Assembly: GCF_013523125.1 (NCBI RefSeq)
Contig: NZ_JAAMQJ010000007.1
Span: forward strand, 62,001 to 126,000
Source: Pseudomonas entomophila
GTDB lineage: Bacteria; Pseudomonadota; Gammaproteobacteria; Pseudomonadales; Pseudomonadaceae
DNA: 64,000 bases
Direction: 5' to 3'
A program made the position numbers and the translations under genes. Under the pieces are notes generated by a model, which was given only the letters and a program-made list of their open reading frames with translations, did no database searches and had not been told where the DNA came from. Shown one piece after another: positions 19,349 through 27,614 of the stretch. How positions within the stretch are numbered: the first letter of the stretch is position 1; each line of letters starts with the position of its first letter.

Positions 19349-19678
19349 TTACACAAACCTTACACGTTTCACTGAAACAGCCTCAAGCGCCTGAGCAAGT
19401 CGGTCCGACAAAATAATGCTGATTCTTCTTTCCAAAACCCTAAACACAAAAGACCCTGGCGCTTTTTCACTGACCAGGCCAGCACCATCACTGTAGAGAA
19501 AATCGTATTTACTGACAGCTGTCATACTTACCCTCCTATTGAGATAAAACAAAAACAGATTCATTTGTCATATTAATCTTTTCGCCTGGCAAAAATCAAC
19601 ATGACGCGGATTGACCGCACGATCGTATTTTACCCAGTATTTCTCGGGATACTGTCCACTTGCAACCATCAGCCTCAT
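19349..19678 (-). pseudogene. Decayed Imm11-like paralogue (stop plus internal deletion)
   Basis: From an ATG at 19678 the frame reads MRLMVASGQYPEKYWVKYDR, matching MKMMVPSDEYPEKYWLKYDH of the gene at 17313-17873, and hits a TGA at codon 37. After the stop the homology resumes (FYLNRRVSMTAVSKYDFLYSDG). It then jumps from the SDGAGLVSE turn directly to the C-terminal FRVLERRISIILSDRLAQAL segment, so roughly 80 codons present in the paralogue are missing. Duplication followed by decay. Confidence 0.8.
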
Positions 19679-19754
19679 CTAAACAACCCATTATAACGTT
19701 CATCCTGGGCGTACCCTTCTAACCCCAACCCTCGATTATACTGCAGCTTTATCA

Positions 19755-20210
19755 TCATCCCGTCGTTGTGTGTTGCTGCAAGTAGCTCTCAACTAAAGCA
19801 TAGCCTGACACCCCCATCAACAGATGATCTTTGTACTCATCTATTTCAAGTGGCCGTAGCGGAAACCCCTTTCGATAGAGCGTCCCAGCCATATTGAACT
19901 CTAACGCATGATATGCTTCATCTGAAACAGCACCTTCTTGTAGTCTCGGCCACTCCCCTGACACTAGATTTTCTAAGGAAGTGAATATCACTACGAATTC
20001 ACCTTTATAGTCTCTGAAGCTCAAATATCGCTTCTCTTCAAAAACCTTCAGATCATTGCCGATCGATCTTACGGCGAAAGCAAAAATCTTTCTAAACTTT
20101 CGATCCTTACTATCCGTACCTAGCCATAGCACCTGAGCTATTGCAAATCGCCCATCTTTCATCGGAATGGAAAAATAATCCCCGCTGCAAAACTTCACCT
20201 TACCTTTCAT
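19755..20210 (-). CDS. Imm26-family immunity protein
   Basis: A 151-aa protein. KVKFCSGDYFSIPMKDGRFA, then IAQVLWLGTD fits the Imm26 signature (K-x-x-x-G-D-x-F-x-[IF]-P-[LM]-x-D-G-[RK]-[YF]-x-x-x-[QR]-[VI]). AGGA precedes the ATG at 20210. A more distant member of the same superfamily is at 22498-22959. Probably cytosolic, binding and blocking an unrelated nuclease or peptidase toxin that is no longer present here. Confidence 0.75.
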   Translation of the reverse strand: MKGKVKFCSGDYFSIPMKDGRFAIAQVLWLGTDSKDRKFRKIFAFAVRSIGNDLKVFEEKRYLSFRDYKGEFVVIFTSLENLVSGEWPRLQEGAVSDEAYHALEFNMAGTLYRKGFPLRPLEIDEYKDHLLMGVSGYALVESYLQQHTTTG

Positions 20211-20327
20211 CAATCGTTCCTATCATGATAGCCCTTACTATGCTTGGTTGCTTCTCAACCACGGGGGCCTGTCTTAGGCACCACGTAGCGCCTCGCTCTC
20301 CCCATACTAGATTGGGCAGGGATAGAA

Positions 20328-20960
20328 TCAGTTCCGCCATGCCCTCTGTAAAAACCCAGAAAGCAGCGGAATGTCATAGGATTTATTTTTTATTATCTTC
20401 TTGGAGACGATGGCTTTATTTATTTGCTCCCTATAGTCGAAAGAGCTGCCTAAGCTAGCCGCGCAGCTTATGAAGATCGCAGGATATGCATAGGCACTAG
20501 GGGATGACAACACCCCCTCAACTGTTTGAGCTGTAGGTGTTATGCATGAAAAAATCTTAGGAATGTAAAAGTTTCTTAGCGCAGAAACAACATGAATGCA
20601 TATGTCCTCGACTTGCTCGGGAGGCGGAGTGCTTATGGAGCCAGACATGCTTCCACTGAACGGGCTGCCTTTCTCTCCAGATGAAATAAACGAAAAACAG
20701 GCATCGTGGAAAAGGTTACTTTTATAGGGAGGCTCATGATGCAACATGCATTCATATAAGTCACCGCCATAGACACTCCCAGCTAGAACATAGCAGTCGG
20801 CACGTCCAATATGGTCCAAATACAAATTGGCAATATATTTTTTCTTGTGCTTGAACTTTAGTGTGTTTTTTGTCGCTGTGATTCCATCAAATTCTGTGGC
20901 TAAGGCTTTCAGCTTCTTGAGCAGTTCAGCTTCAAAATACAACCGATTTTCAGATCCCAT
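20328..20960 (-). CDS. Hypothetical 210-aa protein of the immunity array
   Basis: The start at 20960 (MGSENRLYFEAELLKKLKAL) is supported by AGGGGC just upstream; an upstream in-frame start at 21017 would overlap the neighbouring gene. The middle part is Ser/Gly/Pro-rich (SSGEKGSPFSGSMSGSISTP). The C-terminal ~90 residues have alternating hydrophobic strands (YAYPAIFISCAASLGSSFDY). A lysine-rich KFKHKKKYIANLYLDH segment near residue 35 might contact nucleic acid. No family recognised. It lies 32 bp downstream of the gene at 20993, so the two are likely one operon. Confidence 0.6.
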   Translation of the reverse strand: MGSENRLYFEAELLKKLKALATEFDGITATKNTLKFKHKKKYIANLYLDHIGRADCYVLAGSVYGGDLYECMLHHEPPYKSNLFHDACFSFISSGEKGSPFSGSMSGSISTPPPEQVEDICIHVVSALRNFYIPKIFSCITPTAQTVEGVLSSPSAYAYPAIFISCAASLGSSFDYREQINKAIVSKKIIKNKSYDIPLLSGFLQRAWRN

Positions 20961-20992
20961 AATGCCCCTGTTTGCTCGCTTGTTGTTACTCG

Positions 20993-21595
20993 CTACGCCA
21001 CCTGAACAAAAAAGCACCCGTCAGCCCTTTCATTACCAAGATCTTTATTGACCAAAAGATACCCGACACCGTCCGTCAAATATAGCGCATCTTGGTATGG
21101 ACTCGGGAAATCTGAAGCATAGACCTGGCATAAAAAGCTGTAATGATCTTCTAGGGTCCGGGGTATCATGGCGCCAACCGGCGCATCATCAGCAAACAGA
21201 GAGGCCACGCTTATTTCCTCATCGCCAATTGTCCCTTCGACAAGATCCGCATATTGCAGCGGAATCGATGCTCGAGGCGAATGACAAGTTCTTCCTGTAT
21301 TCGAGTGAACAACGAGAGTGTATGAAGGCACATCCTTTTGCTGGTTGACTTGATCATAAGTGATTAGATCAAGAAAATACTCTTCAGGATCGTAAGTCCA
21401 GAAGACATGCAAAAAGCCTTCCGGGGGCAGGTCGCTCCTCTGCATTATGTCTCTGACAGCTTTGCAATCGAAACTGAACATGAGCGCAAGGTCTTTGCCT
21501 TCGGGATTCTTAGGCCAACTTTCAATATAGGCTTTGTCACCTCCAAATGTAAACGCACCCCTTTCCGAAGTAGGGACTATCTTGAAAACCTTCAT
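20993..21595 (-). CDS. Hypothetical 200-aa protein, possibly YwqG/DUF1963-like
   Basis: The start at 21595 (MKVFKIVPTSERGAFTFGGD) follows GGAGGTTGGAG, an excellent ribosome site; the in-frame extension to 21679 is rejected. SWPKNPEGKDLALMFSFDC, then LPPEGFLHVFWTYDPEEYFL recalls the 'WP...LxxLxQxD...LPxxGxLxFF' order of DUF1963 proteins, which occur as immunity proteins. The match is by pattern only. Likely cotranscribed with the gene at 20328. Confidence 0.6.
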   Translation of the reverse strand: MKVFKIVPTSERGAFTFGGDKAYIESWPKNPEGKDLALMFSFDCKAVRDIMQRSDLPPEGFLHVFWTYDPEEYFLDLITYDQVNQQKDVPSYTLVVHSNTGRTCHSPRASIPLQYADLVEGTIGDEEISVASLFADDAPVGAMIPRTLEDHYSFLCQVYASDFPSPYQDALYLTDGVGYLLVNKDLGNERADGCFFVQVA

Positions 21596-21894
21596 CTCCA
21601 ACCTCCTCTGGCATCTAACACTACGATAGAATTTATTTTTTACTTTTAAGACATTTTTGTGCCTGCAGCTTATCGTCAATGGGCTTCTTGTCGTCTAAAC
21701 CACTGTGTGCACCCAGCTTGAAACGACTGGTCGCTGAGCCGTAGCGGAAGCTCTGGCTGGCCCTATACGAGTCACGATCATGCCTGAGTTGAACTTGATT
21801 TTCCAACCAATCAAAACCAAGATACTGCTAATTAACTCACACGCCATCGAGAGCTGCAGCAACCAAACGATATACACTCATGTACCTGGAATAC

Positions 21895-22440
21895 TATCAG
21901 CGGCGTACATAAGCATAGAAAGGGATCATACCGATACTCCTGACCTCGCCATTACAGATCCAGATGTGCATTGAAGTCCGGCTAGTTGGCTGCTGGATCA
22001 CACCTGAAACCATCACTGGTCGTGATCGAGCCGGTGCTACGGCTGCGTATCTGCGCGTATCTCTTCTCGGTGTTTTCAGATAGTTTCGGGGATTTCCCAG
22101 ATATGACCAAGAACAACACCTGCCCCTCCACCTGGCCAATCCGCGCCAGTGGCGCACAGGTCCTTGGCTCATATAGGTACACGATGTTCTGCCCAAGCGT
22201 TTCTTTGCGCAGCCTCCTCAGCTCCCCTAGAGTCGTACTGATAACGACGGTAGATTGGGTTATAGGCATGCTCCACATACAGCGCCGGCTGGATCCCTGC
22301 GTTATTCACCTACGAGAGCTTGTTGACGAGCGACATCCAAGCGAAATGCCAGGCCTTCCAACCCACGGCGTCGTAGCCGAAGCAGCTGGTGAGCTTGCCT
22401 TGGGTGCGATACACCTCACGGTGCAGGTCAATGAGGGTCA
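21895..22440 (-). pseudogene. Scrambled rhs core relic
   Basis: Three pieces of rhs core DNA are joined out of order. 21895-22060 matches the intact gene near 28610-28760 (STGSITTSDGFRCDPAANW). 22110-22215 matches 28280-28390 (QNIVYLYEP, APLARIGQVEG). 22225-22435 matches 28835-29040 (IQPALYVEHAYNPI, GKLTSCFGYDA). Left to right the second piece precedes the first in the intact gene. Frames are broken by stops and shifts, so nothing is expressed. This is the debris of an earlier Rhs tip. Confidence 0.8.
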
Positions 22441-22497
22441 AAGTTCTTCGCATCGAAGCCATTTGGCAAACTGACCAAATCAGATTATCAAGAATTT

Positions 22498-22959
22498 CTA
22501 CAGACCGAAAACCTTCTTTATCTTCTCATCTCCCATTGGAGAGTACCGAGGATAATCTTCTTCCCTTCCCGCCAAAAAAACTTCGTTATCAAATATATCG
22601 ACAAGTCGTTTATTATCAGCGACTCCATATGCGAACCGAACAGCTTCTTCAAGCGGGGCTTCATACCCATCGTCATGCGCAATGATTCGCCAATCCCCCT
22701 CAGCTTTACGATCAAACAAAGAGTAAGAATCCAATATTATCGGATCACCCAAACGTTTTAGAGGGAGCGTGCTCAATACGGGTGAACTCAAGGTCATTTC
22801 AAATATTTCTGCCACATGCCCAAGACTGTTCCGCGTCATGATCCTTCCAACACCATATCCATCACGATCGAGCTTAAAACAAAAAATATCTCCAGGAATC
22901 ACTTTACTCGACTTCGTTTTGAGTCTTTTATCCCACTCATAATGCTTGATGCCGTTCAT
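22498..22959 (-). CDS. Imm26/HocA-like immunity protein
   Basis: A 153-aa protein. SSKVIPGDIFCFKLDRDGYG, then VGRIMTRNSLGHVAEIFEM and PIILDSYSLFDRKAEGDWRI (residues ~20-110) fit the Imm26 superfamily branch with a G-D-[IV]-F-[CA]-F-K-L strand and a D-S-Y-x-L-F-x-x-K...G-D-W-R-I motif. The ATG at 22959 has AAGGAG eight bases upstream. It sits immediately after the scrambled rhs relic, so it was probably the immunity partner of that lost tip. Confidence 0.75.
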   Translation of the reverse strand: MNGIKHYEWDKRLKTKSSKVIPGDIFCFKLDRDGYGVGRIMTRNSLGHVAEIFEMTLSSPVLSTLPLKRLGDPIILDSYSLFDRKAEGDWRIIAHDDGYEAPLEEAVRFAYGVADNKRLVDIFDNEVFLAGREEDYPRYSPMGDEKIKKVFGL

Positions 22960-23105
22960 CAACGTGCTCCTTTCAATATACTGTCTTTAAATTCGATTTC
23001 GAGGTTATCTTCAGGTGCTGATGCAACTTGCGAACGAGTACGATGATGGCTCCGCTGCGCAACTCAATCATTCACTATCAAGAACCCATTACCTAAAAGC
23101 CAGCT

Positions 23106-23388
23106 TCAGCGCTTAGGCTTTTTACTGTTTGACTCATAGCCATATAAAAAGCCCTCTTGATTCTCACCATTTGACTTACGGAGCCAAGGCAATAGACCAG
23201 CAATCTCATGGTATTCTTTTGGATGCTTTGCGTGGGCTAGAGGGTTTCCAAGATACCAAAATGCCCTCTGGACCTAGTTCATTATTGACCAAGTCAAGAT
23301 AGTTTTCATTTACACCCCAGCACCATAAATTTTCCGTCACCTGCGCCAGAGTTCCATGCGACATGTCACTTCTAATCCACTCTCTCAA
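23106..23388 (-). pseudogene. Frameshifted immunity-type gene remnant
   Basis: The upstream part reads REWIRSDMSHGTLAQVTENL and WCWGVNENYLDLVNNELGPE in one frame. Around 23255-23270 the coding sense moves to another frame and continues FWYLGNPLAHAKHPKEYHEI, AGLLPWLRKS and YGYESNSKKPKR to a TGA at 23106-23108. Both halves have good coding character, so one small indel has broken the gene. Its 5' end is lost where it abuts the truncated immunity copy at 23389. Family unknown. Confidence 0.6.
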
Positions 23389-23608
23389 GCAGTGAAAAGC
23401 TTTCGAGAAGATACAGCTTCACATTGGCGCCAAAGGCATCATCCAGGAGTGGATCAAATACTACGTAGTCACTATGTAGAACTGCGCCTTGCTCAAGATT
23501 TTTTCGTCCCCACTGACTAGCCGACTCGTCATAGGGGCGGGAACGCACCTGAATTTGGCTATGAGAGATGAGCAGATCAACTTTTTGATTCGAGACAACC
23601 ATTAACAC
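23389..23608 (-). pseudogene. Truncated second copy of the NucA/NucB-toxin immunity gene
   Basis: From 23602 the reading frame (MVVSNQKVDLLISHSQIQVR) is nearly identical to the first ~67 codons of the intact gene at 27135-27614. It stops matching right after KLYLLESFSL, at the boundary with another gene remnant. The 3' two-thirds are missing. With the adjacent rhs tip relic it forms a duplicated, damaged toxin/immunity module. Confidence 0.85.
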
Positions 23609-23898
23609 ATCTCCACTTTGATCTTCGTACCGTTTGGCAAATCAGACAATATGTTGCCTATGCTAGACCCTGCACCTCGATTTAGGAAGTGCGCATCCTG
23701 CAAGCCCCAGCGCATCTACCCACGTCACAGGATTCAGGTTGTACTGGTACAGGTTGGACCCACCCGCCAACCCAATCGAACCCTGCGTCACACCGCCCCA
23801 CCTCCAGATCGTAGTACCGGAAGGTGTTGTACGTTTCGTCGTCGAGGTACTGGCCCTGAAACTCAGGTTCTGCTCGGCCTCGCCCACATGCAGCGTTT
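23602..23898 (-). pseudogene. Rhs tip relic with the toxin core deleted
   Basis: Right to left, this reads the end of an rhs core (GLAGGSNLYQYNLNPVTWVD, ALGLAGC) and then jumps to the last codons of the NucA/NucB toxin, near-identical to 27616-27693. The ~275 bp encoding the catalytic part of the toxin (27694-27965 in the intact gene) are missing, and the core contains frameshifts. Homology stops at 23898, exactly beside the insertion sequence. Confidence 0.85.
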
Positions 23899-23902
23899 CT
23901 AG

Positions 23903-24808
23903 GCTTTGTACGAAAAGTATTGCCGCATGCAGCGTAGGCCGCAGGCCAAGGTGACCATGGCTACAAAGCTCTTAGCCAGCTTGTCATAGCGAGTGCCGAT
24001 TCTGCGATTCTCTTTGAGCCAGCCAAACATCCGCTCAATGATGTTCCGTTGACGGTATTTTGGTCGGTCAAATAGCCGAGGCAAGCCAGGTCGGGGTTTG
24101 CGCGGCATGGCGCGCAATGGGATTACCGGCTGCATCCGGTAACGATCGCAGTACTGACGCAGGTGTTCGGCATCGTATCCCTTGTCTGCCAGCAACCACC
24201 GGCTACGTTTACGCGGTCGCCCGGCTTGCCAGCAATGCTTACAGCATCCAGCAACGGCTGAGCATGGGAACTATCACTGGCCTGTCCTGGTGAAAGCCTG
24301 AAATGCAGTGGCACGCTATTGGTATCGCACACCATGTGAATCTTGGTGGTCAGGCCGCCTCGGCTGCGCCCCAAGGCATGATCTAACGGTTCTTCAGGCC
24401 CCCCTTTTTCTCGGCGCCTGAAGAGGCTCGGGTTGCTCGTACAGCGGTGGAGTCGATCATCCAGGTGTCCAAGTCGATCAGTCCCTCTCGGTTCAGCCGG
24501 ATGTGCAGACGCTCCAGTACTCGCTCAAAAGTACCGTCGTCGCGCCAGTTACGAAAACGCTGATACACGGTTGACCATGGCCCAAAGCGTTCAGGCAGGT
24601 CACGCCAGGGAGCGCTAGAGCACAGAACCCACAAGATTCCATGGAAAACCTGGCGGTCATCACTGCGAGGACGGCCCATTTTCTGCTCTGGAGAAACCAA
24701 ATCCTTGATCAGTTCCCATGATGCATCAGAGAGTTCGTAACGCCTTGCCATGCGGGCCTCCAACAGGTCATGGCAGCTATTTTAGCCAAAACGACTTTTC
24801 GTACAAAG
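23903..24808 (-). mobile_element. IS5-family insertion sequence, about 906 bp
   Basis: Perfect 16-bp terminal inverted repeats GCTTTGTACGAAAAGT (23903-23918) and its complement (24793-24808) are flanked on both sides by CTAG (23899-23902 and 24809-24812), the target duplication or palindromic target seen with IS5-group elements. The transposase is in two overlapping frames, as in IS427-like members. Recent insertion is suggested by the perfect ends, although the transposase has an extra frameshift. Confidence 0.88.
23917..24751 (-). pseudogene. IS5-family (IS427-like) DDE transposase, frame-disrupted
   Basis: OrfA starts at 24751 (MARRYELSDASWELIKDLVS; GGAGG upstream) and ends LKNR-stop near 24383. 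Just before this, an A5G6 run is a plausible -1 slippery site leading into orfB (LGRSRGGLTTKIHMVCDTNS). Near 24210-24225 the frame changes again: GKPGDRVNVAGG should read GRPRKRSRWLLADKGYDAEH in one frame, so one base seems to be missing. The last part (ADKGYDAEHLRQYC, IERMFGWLKENRRI with the catalytic E) is in the third frame. The DDE residues are split, so the enzyme is probably inactive unless an error or double shift is involved. Confidence 0.82.
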
Positions 24809-24851
24809 CCTAGTACCAAGCCTACAATCTTACGAGCACCTTCAAGATGTG

Positions 24852-25343
24852 CTATTGCTCTTCCACATGCAAGGTAATCAACCTCAAAATCTGACTAGCG
24901 TATTTTTTTGCATGAGGAATTCTGGATAGCTTTAGATAGGTCAATAGTTTTTCTGGGGAATCTGTTCCCAAGATGTACTCAATTGTATTGCCCAGCAAAA
25001 CACCTTGAGAGTAGGTAATAGCTGAAACTGTTTTGCTTCTGTCGTCCGGTTCAGGCTCTTCCCCCGGAGGGTACTCTCCATCACTTTCATCATCATCAGA
25101 AAACAAGTTAATCTTCGCAACGGAATAACTGATTATCTGCTTGCTGCTTTCACCTAGAACACGAGATATATCTATAAGGTCAATTTTTGCTCTTGTAATT
25201 TTAGCCAAATCAAGGTTAGCGAGTACGCCCTCATACTCGGGCTCTATATCAATATTCGCTATATCCTTTACTTTAAGCAGTAAATCCTTGTAAGTGTCAG
25301 AACCTACTAGCTCTTGCACTTTGCGTAAGTTATCGACTACCAT
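24852..25343 (-). CDS. Probable immunity protein for the orphan Rhs HNH/LHH tip
   Basis: A 163-aa acidic, helical protein beginning MVVDNLRKVQELVGSDTYKD, with an Asp/Glu/Pro-rich loop (SDDDESDGEYPPGEEPEPDD) near residues 80-100. Its ATG overlaps the end of the Rhs frame, which is the usual toxin-immunity coupling. No named family recognised. Its role is inferred entirely from this overlap; the partner toxin is the nuclease encoded at 25337-26779. Confidence 0.7.
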   Translation of the reverse strand: MVVDNLRKVQELVGSDTYKDLLLKVKDIANIDIEPEYEGVLANLDLAKITRAKIDLIDISRVLGESSKQIISYSVAKINLFSDDDESDGEYPPGEEPEPDDRSKTVSAITYSQGVLLGNTIEYILGTDSPEKLLTYLKLSRIPHAKKYASQILRLITLHVEEQ

Positions 25344-26779
25344 ACGTCAACCCCTTTAACAACCTTGATCAAATCATAACCTACGTGCCTAAACTGGTCT
25401 ATAGCCTCATGCTCCCAAGGGGTAAGCGCGAGAAGATTAGAACTATCATGCACCCCAGGACCTCCTACACGTTGTGGAATATCGTTATGATGGAGTTCTA
25501 GAGCATATTCCTTAACGGTTACTGTGTCTGTGTTTCGCGAAACGACTTGAGCTTGCATCCTGGGCGCCTTTCCCTTCGCCATAAGCGCAAGGTTTGCGGG
25601 TGAGTAGGCACGGGTCGGCGCTTTAGCCTCGGCTTTCCAATAATTTTTGCGTGCAGTGCTCCAACATACCCAGCCCCACGGGTCGATCCAGCTTATTGGA
25701 TTTCTACTATACCGATAGAGGTTGATCCCCCCATTTAGCCCGATAGGATCCTGAGAAGTATACTTGCCTATATGTGGATCATAATACCGGAATGTATTGT
25801 AATGCAGTTGCGTCTCTGCATCAAAATACTGACCTTGAAATCTGATGCACTGCTTAATATTTTCAATGTCTATTTGATTAGCATTTCCCCACGCATGATA
25901 GGTCGCTTGCCAAATAATCTCACCTCGACTATTTGTTAATTCCCTCGGAGTTCCAATCTGATCCGTATGGAAGTAATAGACCTCCTGCCCTTCCCCTTCA
26001 ACCTGATCGATCCGCGCTAACGGCGCATAGCTCCCCGGCTCGTACAGGTACACGATGTTCTGCCCAGGCGTCTCCTCGCGCAGCATCCTCAGACCTTGCC
26101 AAAGGAATCGCTTCTGCTCCACCACACCTTCAATTTCAGCCCGCTTGGCCACTCGCCGTCCAAGGCTGTCGTAGAGGTACTCACCCTTGCTCTCCAACCG
26201 CCCACTCTGGAACGTCTCCGCCCGCACCAGCCGGTTCTCACAGTCATAGCTGAAGTACTGCACCTTGCTAGGCCCCGAGCGCTTCTCGATCAGGTTGCCC
26301 CACGGATCGTACCGGTACTCCTGATCCCGCCACTGCCGAATCCGGTTGTCCTTCACCTTGTCGAACTGCCGCGCATCGAAGTCCAACTGGTTGGCTGCCG
26401 GGTCGTAGCGGAAGCTCTCGCTGGTGGTGATCGAGCCGGTATTGCGGCTACGCAACTGGCCGTTGGCTTCGTACTCGTACGTGATCTCACCGCGCAGCTT
26501 GTCCAACGTACGCACCAGTTCACCGGCTGGATCGTACTCGTAACGCCGATGGATTGGGTTATACGCGTGCTCCACATACAGCGCCGGCTGAATCCCCGCA
26601 TTATGAACCTGCGAGAGCTTGTCAGCAGGCAGTGTCGAGGCATACTGCCAAGCCTTGCGGCCCATGGCGTCGTAGCCAAAGCAGCTGGTGAGCTTGCCCT
26701 GTGTGCGATAGACCTCGCGGTGCAGGTCGTCGCGCTCCATGTCGCTGATGACTTGGCCATCCACGTTCAGTTGGTGCAA
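25337..26779 (-). CDS. Orphan Rhs tip with HNH/Endo VII-type (LHH) nuclease toxin
   Basis: Open from a TTG at 26779 for 480 codons; an in-frame stop lies about 70 bp upstream, so it lacks the N-terminal ~70% of an Rhs protein (PAAR and most YD repeats). Residues 1-~370 are rhs core, almost identical to 28250-29110 of the main gene (EHAYNPIHRRYEYDPAGELV), ending in DPIGLNGGINLYRYSRNPIS and WIDPWG. The tip (~370-480) holds YALELHHNDIPQRVGGPG and NLLALTPWEHEAID, the LHH signature of HNH/Endo VII nuclease toxins. Such displaced tips are usually silent until recombined onto the full-length core. A protein could be made only if the TTG is used. Confidence 0.8.
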   Translation of the reverse strand: MHQLNVDGQVISDMERDDLHREVYRTQGKLTSCFGYDAMGRKAWQYASTLPADKLSQVHNAGIQPALYVEHAYNPIHRRYEYDPAGELVRTLDKLRGEITYEYEANGQLRSRNTGSITTSESFRYDPAANQLDFDARQFDKVKDNRIRQWRDQEYRYDPWGNLIEKRSGPSKVQYFSYDCENRLVRAETFQSGRLESKGEYLYDSLGRRVAKRAEIEGVVEQKRFLWQGLRMLREETPGQNIVYLYEPGSYAPLARIDQVEGEGQEVYYFHTDQIGTPRELTNSRGEIIWQATYHAWGNANQIDIENIKQCIRFQGQYFDAETQLHYNTFRYYDPHIGKYTSQDPIGLNGGINLYRYSRNPISWIDPWGWVCWSTARKNYWKAEAKAPTRAYSPANLALMAKGKAPRMQAQVVSRNTDTVTVKEYALELHHNDIPQRVGGPGVHDSSNLLALTPWEHEAIDQFRHVGYDLIKVVKGVDVW

Positions 26780-27134
26780 GTGACCGCTGCCGTAGTACAG
26801 GTGATTGATCTTGCGCCCATCGGGCGACGTGAGTGTGAGTTCGCTACTCAGCTACGAGTACTGATCAATAGACGAAGGTGCCTACATTACTGTTAGCTTT
26901 AGGCAGGATCAGCCCTGTCGTGTTGCCATTCGCATCCAGTTCAATCTAATCGCGATAGCAACCTCGGCTACCAGAGAACTTTGAAGAGAGATGACTGAGG
27001 CTTGGTGTCAGTCATCTACCTAGCAGGTTGTAAAAGAACGGTTGGCGCGAGCGCCGTGACTACAGAGATTCTACAGCCACTTTTTCGGTATCCCCCACAA
27101 AGGCTTATTATTGGGAGGAACACAAAGTCCACGC
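26780..27134 (-). pseudogene. Further rhs core relic pieces
   Basis: Between the orphan tip and the next immunity gene lie short diverged rhs core stretches. 26780-26850 continues the core of the tip (LTLTSPDGRKINHLYYGSGH) up to a stop. 26895-26955 resembles 30175-30235 of the intact gene. The remainder (26960-27134) shows nothing recognisable. These are leftovers of the core lost from the orphan tip. Confidence 0.55.
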
Positions 27135-27614
27135 TCAGGCGACGCCTTGCACCAGCCGCCGACTCTTTACACCGCCCCACGGATCGTCAATCAAAAACTC
27201 TGCGTTGACCTTCGTTACTGAAGGGACAAAAGTTAGTTTATAAAAAATTTCATCCCCCTCACAGACCTCGAAGTATAAGGAATATTGTCGTTGTTCCAAA
27301 CTCAGGTTAATTTTGGATTTTTCGGTAGCCGAGGCGAGTTCAACATGCTCCAAATTTGTTACCTTGAAAGGGACGACAATACAGCGCTGGGACGACTCAT
27401 CCAGTGAAAAGCTTTCGAGAAGATATAGCTTCACATTGGCGCCGAACGCATCATCCGGGAGTGGATCAAATACTACGTAGTCACTATGTAGAACTGCGCC
27501 TTGCTCAAGATTTTTTTGCCCCCACTGACTAGCCGACTCATCATAGGGGCGGGAGCGCACCTGAATTTGGCTATGAGATATGAGCAAATCAACTTCTTGA
27601 TTCGAGACAACCAT
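27135..27614 (-). CDS. Probable immunity protein of the NucA/NucB-type Rhs toxin
   Basis: A 159-aa protein. MVVSNQEVDLLISHSQIQVR, then YDESASQWGQKNLEQGAVLH and SDYVVFDPLPDDAFGANVKL suggest a beta-sandwich. Its ATG shares one base with the TAA of the Rhs gene (TAATG), so it is translated with the toxin. No named family recognised. A truncated near-identical copy lies at 23389-23608, which shows that the whole toxin-end/immunity module was duplicated. Confidence 0.78.
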   Translation of the reverse strand: MVVSNQEVDLLISHSQIQVRSRPYDESASQWGQKNLEQGAVLHSDYVVFDPLPDDAFGANVKLYLLESFSLDESSQRCIVVPFKVTNLEHVELASATEKSKINLSLEQRQYSLYFEVCEGDEIFYKLTFVPSVTKVNAEFLIDDPWGGVKSRRLVQGVA

